Source: Lunatibacter sp035460985 (GTDB lineage Bacteria; Bacteroidota; Bacteroidia; Cytophagales; Cyclobacteriaceae). Taken from it: a DNA stretch of 64,000 nt. The notes beneath the pieces were generated by a model, which was not told the origin of the DNA, ran no database searches, and worked only from the letters and a program-made list of their open reading frames with translations. Numbering within the stretch: the stretch's first letter is position 1; each line of letters starts with the position of its first letter. The stretch is taken from positions 1-64,000 of the forward strand of contig DATHWC010000062.1 of the NCBI GenBank assembly GCA_035460985.1, read 5' to 3'. The position numbers and the translations under genes are program-made. Shown here piece after piece: positions 1 through 6,442 of the stretch.

Positions 1-938
1 AACCTACCTCCCGTTACATTGGGGTATATTTTACTTATCTCCAACCCGTAAGATTTTCCTGCCAAAGAGAAGGAACCGTTTAATCCCATGTAAACCCGTG
101 GCAGATATAGTTCATCAATGGGAACCTTAACCTTAAACTTATCCAAAATATCTATTTGTCCATATCTTTCTCCCGGTGAAATTGATTGGCCGACCTGAAG
201 CTGTTCGGTAGACAATTGGCCAGATGTAGGTGCTCGCACCGCCAGATTGTCCAAAATACGCCCTACGCCGTCCAAGGATTGGTTCATCCTACTTTCTGAA
301 TCCTGAAGTTGCTGCTTTTGGGAAACTCGGGAGATGGAGTCATTTCTATAAGCTTCGTAGGTTAACTTTCTACGCTTAACATTGTAGTCATACTGCTCCC
401 GTACTTCTTCAAATTCCCTTTCGGACACCAGTTTTTTCCCAAACAGCTCTTTGAACCGTTCATATTGAGGCTTGAGCAAACTAAGCTGGTAATCGATTTC
501 AGCCAATTGGCCTTGTTGACTCAGATCATTTTGATCCAATTGCAGCCTTACCTGCCTCAGGTTGTTAATCTGAAAATAAAGTCCAGATTCCCGTTCCATT
601 ACTTCAAGCTGTAACTTGGAATTTGAAAGAATCAATATCGTATCTCCTACCTCTACCAAGGCTCCAGATTCCCTCACCACTTGTTGGATATTTCCTCCCT
701 CCAGTGCATCCAGAAAAAAGGTTTCTCCCGGCTCCAAGGTCCCACCCACTGGAATATAATCGGTAAACTCCGCTTCCCTAACCGTGGCTAAAGTAATACG
801 CTCCATGGACACATTCATGGTCGACCGTTTGTCGGCAAAAGCCAGTTGGTACACGACAAATCCCAGAAGTAGGGCACCGCCGGCTATCAAAGCCATAAAT
901 TTAGGGGTCCAAGTCTTTTTCTCAAGTTTTCGATCCAT
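1..938 (-). CDS. HlyD-family periplasmic adaptor of an efflux pump (partial, runs off the window)
   Basis: Membrane-fusion (adaptor) subunit that would join an inner-membrane transporter to a TolC-type channel. About 312 codons are visible; the C-terminus lies beyond base 1. The protein starts MDRKLEKKTW with one membrane anchor at about residues 14-34. A short lipoyl/barrel half follows, then a long Gln/Glu/Leu-rich coiled coil with repeated QLQ/ERE-type heptads (about residues 105-215). It returns to a second barrel half containing VRAPTSGQLS and VGQSISPGE, typical of HlyD/MacA adaptors. The ATG at 938 is the first Met ahead of the anchor. The gene is divergent from the response regulator and has one of the three shared upstream boxes, which suggests it works with the ATPase, permease and TolC genes nearby. 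Family assignment is firm; substrate unknown. Confidence 0.85.
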   Translation of the reverse strand, partial: MDRKLEKKTWTPKFMALIAGGALLLGFVVYQLAFADKRSTMNVSMERITLATVREAEFTDYIPVGGTLEPGETFFLDALEGGNIQQVVRESGALVEVGDTILILSNSKLQLEVMERESGLYFQINNLRQVRLQLDQNDLSQQGQLAEIDYQLSLLKPQYERFKELFGKKLVSEREFEEVREQYDYNVKRRKLTYEAYRNDSISRVSQKQQLQDSESRMNQSLDGVGRILDNLAVRAPTSGQLSTEQLQVGQSISPGERYGQIDILDKFKVKVPIDELYLPRVYMGLNGSFSLAGKSYGLEISKIYPNVTGGR

Positions 939-975
939 CTCGGTAATCAATATTCTATTTGTAATTCCTCCTCAG

Positions 976-991
976 CCAATATACATGCCAT
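976..991 (-). promoter_or_regulatory. Sigma-54-like promoter box of the adaptor gene
   Basis: Minus-strand ATGGCATGTATATTGG, 46 bp upstream of the ATG at 938. TGGCATG resembles the sigma-54 -24 element TGGCACG, and TTGG sits close to where the -12 TTGC should be, so the -12 match is imperfect. The same ATGGCATG octamer, at nearly the same distance from the start codon, precedes the permease and ATPase genes. With the permease site it also shares a preceding GGTTTTTT. Confidence 0.5.
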
Positions 992-1051
992 GAAAAAACC
1001 AGCCTTAAAACAACCAGGCATGCATCTGCGCAGTTTTACTTCCATTTAATT

Positions 1052-1080
1052 CGGACAAAATCGTCCGTCAGCGACCAAAA
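1052..1080. promoter_or_regulatory. Putative upstream activator site (dyad motif 1)
   Basis: The plus strand contains CGGAC-AAAATC-GTCCG, a 5+5 dyad, followed by TCAGCGACCAAAA. Read on the minus strand, the motif begins TTTGGTCGCTG and matches 6377-6403 at 22 of 27 positions, and 8968-8988 at 16 of 21. It lies 61 bp upstream of the ATGGCATG box, a plausible spacing for an NtrC-type activator. The binding protein is inferred to be the adjacent response regulator. Confidence 0.5.
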
Positions 1081-1273
1081 TCTCAGTGGATCGGACTATA
1101 TGTTTCTGCAAATACCATTTACCTATCGTTAAAAAATACTGTAAATTTCAGGTGTAGGACACTTTTGATAGGATAAAGATGGTATTTTCTTTTCGGTACA
1201 TCTTTTGGACAGCTCCTACCATAAAAGTCATTATTTTAAATGCAATAAATAAGATATTCAACACCCAATTCTT

Positions 1274-2662
1274 ATGAAAGAACAAAAACCTGGAAAAATT
1301 CTTATTGTTGACGATAACGAGGACTTATTAAAAGCAGCAAAAATTTTTCTAAAAAGGCATTTCGGACAGGTCGATATTGAAACGAACCCGGGAATTTTGC
1401 CTGTACTGATCGTGAACGAATCCTATGATGTCATCCTATTGGATATGAACTTTACGAAAGATGTTAGTAGTGGACAAGAGGGGTTTTATTGGCTTGACAG
1501 GATTCTGGAATTAGATTCTTCCGCAGTCGTTGTACTTATCACCGCATATGGAGACGTAAATACTGCTGTAAAGGCAATCAAAGAAGGTGCTACGGACTTT
1601 GTCCTCAAACCTTGGGAGAATGAGAAATTACTGGCAACCTTACATGCAGCGCTGCAACTGAGGCAGTCCAAGTTGGAAATTTCCGAGCTCAAAAACCAAC
1701 AAGAACAGCTCTACAGGGATATTGACAGCAAGTTTAAAGATATCATCGGGCAAAGTCCCCTGATGGTAAAGGTGTTTGAAACGATTGACCGTGTAGCCGC
1801 AACCGATGCCAATGTGCTAATTCTTGGAGAGAATGGAACGGGAAAGGAATTAATAGCAAGGGCCATTCACAGGCATTCCCGCAGGCACCGCGAAGCTTTT
1901 GTCGGAGTCGATCTGGGTGCGATTACATCCACACTTTTTGAAAGCGAATTGTTTGGACATAAAAAGGGATCTTTTACCGATGCAAAAGAGGACCGTGCGG
2001 GCAGATTTGAACAAGCCAACAAAGGCAGTTTGTTTTTGGATGAAATAGGAAATCTTCCGCTCCCTCTCCAAGCCAAACTGCTTGCAGCCCTACAAAACAG
2101 GGAAGTAACCCGGGTTGGAACCAATAAGGCCATACCTGTGAATATTCGCCTTATATCGGCCACCAATATGGCAATTCATTCAATGGTATATTCCAATACC
2201 TTTAGGCAAGACTTATTATACCGAATAAACACCATTGAAATCACCCTCCCGGCCCTCCGGGACCGCTTGGAAGATATCCCCTTGTTAGCCAACCATTTTA
2301 TAGAGGTCTATGCCAAGAAATATGGAAAAGAAATCCGTAAAGCAGGAGAAGCCCTGATCAAACGTATGCAAAAATACCACTGGCCGGGAAATATCCGGGA
2401 GTTACAACACAGCATAGAACGGGCCGTAATCATGACAAATCACGGAGTGCTACAGCCTGAGGATCTCTTTATCCAAAAACAACTCAGCCCCGAAAAGCAG
2501 GAAGATCTCGTAAGCCTTGACCACCTCAACATAGAGGATGTGGAAAAAATCCTGATCAGAAAAGCACTGCAAAAGCATAATGGTCATATCACCCGTGCTG
2601 CTGAGGAACTGGGGCTTACCCGTTCATCCCTATATAGAAGATTGGAGAGATATGGGCTTTAG
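1274..2662 (+). CDS. NtrC-family sigma-54-dependent response regulator
   Basis: Cytoplasmic transcription activator of 462 residues. The receiver domain (about 8-125) has the acidic pair DD13-14, phospho-acceptor Asp57 in VILLDMN, Thr90 and Lys112. The AAA+ sigma-54 interaction domain (about 155-385) has Walker A GENGTGKE at 185-192, Walker B SLFLDE at 252-257 and sensor sequence RLISATN. A Fis-type helix-turn-helix ends the protein (GHITRAAEELGLTRSSLYRR). The sigma-54-contacting loop reads GSFTDA (232-237) instead of the classical GAFTGA; the key Phe-Thr is kept. The ATG at 1274 gives a full-length receiver domain. The gene overlaps the downstream kinase by 11 bp, so the two are cotranscribed. 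Likely targets are the three efflux promoters with shared boxes around it. Confidence 0.95.
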   Translation: MKEQKPGKILIVDDNEDLLKAAKIFLKRHFGQVDIETNPGILPVLIVNESYDVILLDMNFTKDVSSGQEGFYWLDRILELDSSAVVVLITAYGDVNTAVKAIKEGATDFVLKPWENEKLLATLHAALQLRQSKLEISELKNQQEQLYRDIDSKFKDIIGQSPLMVKVFETIDRVAATDANVLILGENGTGKELIARAIHRHSRRHREAFVGVDLGAITSTLFESELFGHKKGSFTDAKEDRAGRFEQANKGSLFLDEIGNLPLPLQAKLLAALQNREVTRVGTNKAIPVNIRLISATNMAIHSMVYSNTFRQDLLYRINTIEITLPALRDRLEDIPLLANHFIEVYAKKYGKEIRKAGEALIKRMQKYHWPGNIRELQHSIERAVIMTNHGVLQPEDLFIQKQLSPEKQEDLVSLDHLNIEDVEKILIRKALQKHNGHITRAAEELGLTRSSLYRRLERYGL

Positions 2663-4007
2663 ATCATTTTTTGCGGGAATCGTCTGGAGGGTTCTAGGCG
2701 TCATCATTTTTACGTTTGGGTTGGTTTATACTTTCCTTCAGGAAGAATCCTTGATTTTTCCGATTGTTTTTTTACTGCTTTTAATTGGGATAACAATGAA
2801 TCTAATTTCCTATGGAAATACTACGAACCGAAAAATCACACGATTTTTGGAATCGATTCGGTATTCTGACTTTTCCTCCACATTTACCAAAGATAGTAAA
2901 ATGGGGAAATCTTTTCGGGAGATGAATCTCTCCTTCAATGAGGTCATCGAAGCTTTTAAAAAGACAAGAGCGGAAAAAGAGGAACAAATGCTCTTTTTGC
3001 AGATCATGATTCAGCATATCAATACAGGCATACTCTCCTTTGACAGCAAAGGCAGAATTGGCGTCATCAACGGGGCTGCCAAACAACTGCTTCAAATCCA
3101 TCAGTTTAAAGATATTTACGATTTGGGAAAGTTATCACCGGAATTATTGGCCAAGGTGGTAAATTTAAAGCCAGGAGGATCGTTTTCTATCAATTTGAGA
3201 TCAGACTTACACCTTAATGTGCAGTCTGCCGCGTTCAAAATGGAAGGAAACAGTTGGACATTAATTTCCTTCCAAAACATTAAAACCGAACTGCAAAAAA
3301 ACGAGCTTCAGGCATGGCAAAATTTAACTAAAGTGCTACGGCATGAAATCATGAACTCCATGACGCCAATAGCCAGTTTGGCCAATTCGTTGGGAATTAT
3401 CCTCGAAGAAGATATTCAGGAGAAAGACGACGGAACCCTGGTACTGGACAGTGAATGTTATATGGATCTTTCAGAAGGACTTGGCACCATTTCCAAACGC
3501 AGCACCGGATTAGTGAATTTTGTAAATGCATACCGCGACTATACAAATATACCCCAGCCTATTTTCACGAGCGTATCTGTGAAGCAACTCTTTGACAACT
3601 GTCATGTACTGCTGAAAGAAGAGCTTGCCAAGTCTGGGATTACCTTGTCTGTTCAAATAAATACCGCTGGAATGGAAATTAGAGCTGACCAGGAATTGAT
3701 CCAAATGATCCTTATCAATTTGATAAAAAATGCCAAGGAGGCGGTGGAACAGGCAGAAAATAGAGACATTCTCTTAACAGCAGGACTGGACGCACAGTCT
3801 ATTCCCATTATTCGGGTGACAGACCATGGAGAAGGGATTGTGCCGGAAGCACTGGAGAGAATATTCGTCCCGTTTTTCACAACCAAAAAGACCGGAAGCG
3901 GAATTGGACTGGCCATATCCCGACAGATAATGAATTTACATCAAGGTTCGCTAGAGGTCCAATCCACTCCGGGAAAGCAAACTACATTCACGCTTCGCTT
4001 TGGCTAA
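2652..4007 (+). CDS. Membrane-bound sensor histidine kinase, partner of the NtrC-type regulator
   Basis: Sensor kinase of 451 residues. Two membrane helices lie at about 8-28 and 34-52 with almost no periplasmic loop, so the signal is probably sensed in the membrane or cytoplasm. A linker and PAS-like segment (about 115-210) are followed by the phospho-acceptor box LRHEIMNSMTP (His231). The ATPase domain has N-box NLIKNAKEA, G1 DHGEG, F-box FVPFFTTK and G2 GSGIGLA. The ATG at 2652 was chosen because it overlaps the regulator's stop by 11 bp and starts directly before the first membrane helix; a longer frame from 2580 would lie inside the regulator's helix-turn-helix. The gene converges on the tolC-like gene with a gap of only 4 bp. 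Confidence 0.93.
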   Translation: MGFRSFFAGIVWRVLGVIIFTFGLVYTFLQEESLIFPIVFLLLLIGITMNLISYGNTTNRKITRFLESIRYSDFSSTFTKDSKMGKSFREMNLSFNEVIEAFKKTRAEKEEQMLFLQIMIQHINTGILSFDSKGRIGVINGAAKQLLQIHQFKDIYDLGKLSPELLAKVVNLKPGGSFSINLRSDLHLNVQSAAFKMEGNSWTLISFQNIKTELQKNELQAWQNLTKVLRHEIMNSMTPIASLANSLGIILEEDIQEKDDGTLVLDSECYMDLSEGLGTISKRSTGLVNFVNAYRDYTNIPQPIFTSVSVKQLFDNCHVLLKEELAKSGITLSVQINTAGMEIRADQELIQMILINLIKNAKEAVEQAENRDILLTAGLDAQSIPIIRVTDHGEGIVPEALERIFVPFFTTKKTGSGIGLAISRQIMNLHQGSLEVQSTPGKQTTFTLRFG

Positions 4008-4011
4008 TCGT

Positions 4012-5343
4012 TTATTCCATTTGAATATTACCTAGTACGTAAGCCAACATGATTTGCTGAAAAAAGAGCGAATATTTGGCCTGCGCATTGTCGGACTGGG
4101 CTGTGACCAATTGCTGGTTGGCCTGCGCCAAGTCCACGAAATTGCTTACCCCCAACCGGAAACGCTCCGAAATCGCTTCCTGGGCCAATGTAGCAGCTCG
4201 CAATTGAACGTCAGTCGCTTCTACCCGTTTGATTGCCCCCGAATAGTTCTCGTAGGCTAATTTTACTTCCTGAAAAATCCGGCGTTCCAATGCACCACGT
4301 TCCAGCTGCTGATTTTGGAGGGTAACCCTGCTTCTTCCAATATTTGCTAACTGGTCAAAGTTGTTAAAAAGAGGGATATTAAACGAAAAGCCAATATTAC
4401 GTTGCGGATATACCCGCATAAACTGCTCTCTGAGAATCCGGTCGTCCAACGAGGTATAGAATGAACTGTATTCCATGAAAAGATTCAACTGTGGAAGTCT
4501 TGCCGACCTTGAGACCGCCAACATCTTCCTGTTTGCCTGCTCCAAAACCTGCTGTTGCTTAAGATCCAGCCGTTGTTGAAGTGCTTGTTGATAAAGTTCT
4601 TGGAGCGGCAGTGCCAAATAAGTGTCCGTGGCGTCATCCAAGGGAACCGGACTCAAGACAGGAAAGGTTGCCTCATCCAACTGCAGGGTTTCAGCCAAAA
4701 TCCAAAGACTGCTTTCCCATTGTATTTTCGCCTGAACAGCCACAGACTCCAATCTGGCAACCTCCGCTTGTTGGTTGTATAGGTCAGCTTGGGTTCTTAA
4801 TCCTGTTTCTACAAAACCGTCAATCTGTTTAAGCAATGTTTGCTGATTTTTTAAGTTTTCCAAAGAAATTTGATACAATTCACCATCAAGCAACGCCTGC
4901 AAATATTGTTGGGAGATTGTAAAAATCACCTCCTGGGACGCTGCCTCCAGCCCATGCTTACCCGCCTCCTCAAAATAAACGGATGCTGCAGTTCTATTGA
5001 TTCTACGGCCTCCATTATAAACTGGCATTTGCGCAGATATACGCGAGGAAAGGATATTGTTGACTTCATTGGTCACAATAACCTGTCCCTCTACCTGCTG
5101 AAACTGCTGCCCAATCTGGCGAAATGCGGTGTTGGAAATATTCAGATTGGGTAAGTGTCCCAATTTAGCATTGATTTTTTCCAACCTGAGCTGCTCCTGT
5201 TCGTTTTGTAACGCTTGAAAGGTGATGTTTTGTTTTAGCCCTAGCTGTACGGCTTCGTTGAAATTGAGAAGTAAAGTATCCTGAGCTACAAGACGCGTAA
5301 CTACGGCCGCATATAGAAAAAGGGTGCAAAGAATTCGTTTCAT
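4012..5343 (-). CDS. TolC-family outer-membrane efflux channel
   Basis: Outer-membrane channel component of a tripartite pump, 443 residues from the ATG at 5343. A signal peptide (MKRILCTLFLYAAVVTRLVAQ) is followed by two OEP-type repeats rich in Gln, Leu and Ala that form the alpha-helical barrel. The first repeat begins around LNFNEAVQLGLKQN and the second has LALPLQELYQQALQQRLDL. The start at 5343 was preferred over an in-frame ATG 21 bp upstream, because only the shorter form begins with a normal signal peptide; the upstream ATG lies in a repeat. The gene follows the ABC ATPase gene in the same direction, across 240 bp of repeats, and is probably read from the promoter before the ATPase gene. 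Confidence 0.93.
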   Translation of the reverse strand: MKRILCTLFLYAAVVTRLVAQDTLLLNFNEAVQLGLKQNITFQALQNEQEQLRLEKINAKLGHLPNLNISNTAFRQIGQQFQQVEGQVIVTNEVNNILSSRISAQMPVYNGGRRINRTAASVYFEEAGKHGLEAASQEVIFTISQQYLQALLDGELYQISLENLKNQQTLLKQIDGFVETGLRTQADLYNQQAEVARLESVAVQAKIQWESSLWILAETLQLDEATFPVLSPVPLDDATDTYLALPLQELYQQALQQRLDLKQQQVLEQANRKMLAVSRSARLPQLNLFMEYSSFYTSLDDRILREQFMRVYPQRNIGFSFNIPLFNNFDQLANIGRSRVTLQNQQLERGALERRIFQEVKLAYENYSGAIKRVEATDVQLRAATLAQEAISERFRLGVSNFVDLAQANQQLVTAQSDNAQAKYSLFFQQIMLAYVLGNIQME

Positions 5344-5431
5344 GTGTTTATAATTGTTTTTCAATTGTCATATGGAATCTCGCCACAATAATCATCCCTC
5401 CGTGCGTCGCTTGCGTCATGCTCGATTTCAT
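5344..5431 (-). repeat. Dispersed leader repeat, copy B (directly before tolC-like gene)
   Basis: Minus-strand unit running from ATGAAATCGAGC to ATTATAAACAC, which abuts the tolC ATG. Its core, GGGATGATTAT to GCGAGATTCC (5374-5398), matches copy A and the copy before pyrH at 21-23 of 25 positions. This copy has no inserted palindrome and looks like the simplest form of the unit. Confidence 0.75.
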
Positions 5432-5583
5432 ATGTTTATAATTGTTCTTCAGTGGCCATAACTCGCCCCGGTTTATCGGGGTAGCCTGTCCCGATTTTCG
5501 GGAGAATCTCGCTATGATAATCATCCCAGGGTATGGCACCTGTGTCATGCCTGCCTGTCCGGTAGGCAGGCTCGATTTTATGA
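5432..5583 (-). repeat. Dispersed leader repeat, copy A, with three inserted palindromes
   Basis: It begins right at the stop codon of the ATPase gene and ends in ATTATAAACAT, with an ATGAAA shared with copy B. The core lies at 5503-5527. Three hairpins break up the unit: 5550-5570 (arms CCTGCCT/AGGCAGG), 5489-5503 (TCCCGA/TCGGGA) and 5466-5481 (CCCCG/CGGGG). The ends of copies A and B (TGAAGAACAATTATAAACA versus TGAAAAACAATTATAAACA, each followed by YATGAAA) are nearly identical. The hairpins could lower transcription of the tolC-like gene relative to the ATPase gene. Confidence 0.7.
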
Positions 5584-6258
5584 TTATATCCTGATATCGT
5601 TGGCAATTTTACCGTCCAGCATTTCAATCAAACGCGTCCCAAAATCAGCGTTTTCCCTAGCATGGGTAGCCTGGATTATGGTTGTTCCTTCTTTATTTAG
5701 CTCCTGGAATACTTCCATAATTTCTTTTGCCTGAACAGAATGGAGATTACCAGTCGGTTCATCGGCGAGTAAGACCTTCGGCTTTCCGGCTATAGCACGG
5801 GCCACTCCGACGAGCTGTTGCTGACCGCCGGATAGTTGCTCTGGAAAAAGGTCCTTCTTTGCCACCATCTGAAACCGGTCTAACAATTCAGCGATAATAC
5901 TTTTCCGCTCTTGGGAAGAAACTTTTCTATACAGCAACGGCGTCTCAATATTTTCATACACTGTCAGCTCGTCTATCAGGTGATAGGCTTGAAAAATATA
6001 TCCAAATTCCGCTTTGTGAAGTGCGGACCGCTGTTTTTCCTTCATCCCCCTAATTTCCTTACCATCAAAGCTATATTTCCCTTCATACTCCTGATCTAAC
6101 AATCCAATGATGTTTAGCAAGGTAGATTTACCAACCCCAGAAGGACCCATCAGGGTAATAAACTCTCCCTGATTGATTGTGAGGTTGATGTTTTTTAAAA
6201 TAAAAACCCGCTGAAATCGAGACTCAACGTACTTGTCTACTTCTTCAAGTGTGATCAT
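5584..6258 (-). CDS. ABC transporter ATP-binding protein, MacB/LolD type
   Basis: Cytoplasmic ATPase of 224 residues that would energise an FtsX-type permease. Walker A GPSGVGKST is at 38-46, Q-loop FQAYHL at about 89-94, signature LSGGQ at 142-146, Walker B VLLADE at 162-167 and the switch His in ATHA at 199. The ATG at 6258 (MITLEEVDKY) was chosen because ABC domains of this group begin just there. An in-frame ATG at 6315 would add 19 unrelated residues and lie on the ATGGCATG promoter box, which is 43 bp from the chosen start. The partner permease gene lies upstream on the same strand but is separated by a promoter region. Export direction is inferred from the TolC and adaptor genes. Confidence 0.94.
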   Translation of the reverse strand: MITLEEVDKYVESRFQRVFILKNINLTINQGEFITLMGPSGVGKSTLLNIIGLLDQEYEGKYSFDGKEIRGMKEKQRSALHKAEFGYIFQAYHLIDELTVYENIETPLLYRKVSSQERKSIIAELLDRFQMVAKKDLFPEQLSGGQQQLVGVARAIAGKPKVLLADEPTGNLHSVQAKEIMEVFQELNKEGTTIIQATHARENADFGTRLIEMLDGKIANDIRI

Positions 6259-6292
6259 GTTTCCTTTATTCGTTTTATTTAAAATCTGTATT

Positions 6293-6308
6293 TCCAGTAT
6301 CATGCCAT
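6293..6308 (-). promoter_or_regulatory. Sigma-54-like promoter box of the ATPase-TolC unit
   Basis: Minus-strand ATGGCATGATACTGGA, 43 bp before the ATPase start codon at 6258. It shares the octamer and spacing with the adaptor and permease genes. The -12 half (TGGA) is weak. Confidence 0.45.
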
Positions 6309-6376
6309 AACCCATATATCCAATTGAACTCTAAATGGACATATTCGGAAAAGATAGAACCAATGTACCGTACACC

Positions 6377-6403
6377 TTTGGTCGCTGGCGAACAATATTG
6401 TAC
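6377..6403. promoter_or_regulatory. Putative upstream activator site (motif 3)
   Basis: The plus strand begins TTTGGTCGCTG and ends TTGTAC. It matches the minus strand of 1053-1079 at 22 of 27 positions. It lies 69 bp upstream of the ATGGCATG box, in inverted orientation relative to the gene it would serve, which enhancer-type sites tolerate. Confidence 0.5.
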
Positions 6404-6442
6404 TATGTCGCTCCGAGCTTTGTGTAGCCTGTTGCTAATTGA

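Larger units (their letters stand above)
939..1273. other. Divergent regulatory region between the adaptor and response-regulator genes
   Basis: No credible coding region. On the minus strand it holds an ATGGCATG box 46 bp before the adaptor start, and a 29-bp motif containing the dyad CGGAC-N6-GTCCG further upstream. A further CGGAC lies near 1091-1099. No clear promoter of the TTTG/TAnnTTTG type faces the response regulator, so how that gene is started is not visible. Confidence 0.6.

Noticed and set aside
784..993. 69-residue plus-strand frame
   Set aside because: Lies antisense to the adaptor gene's start and membrane anchor; no recognisable protein and it would run over the shared promoter box.
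5348..5627. Two short minus-strand frames over the repeats
   Set aside because: They consist of repeat DNA and include hairpins; the sequence similarity follows DNA repeats, not codons.
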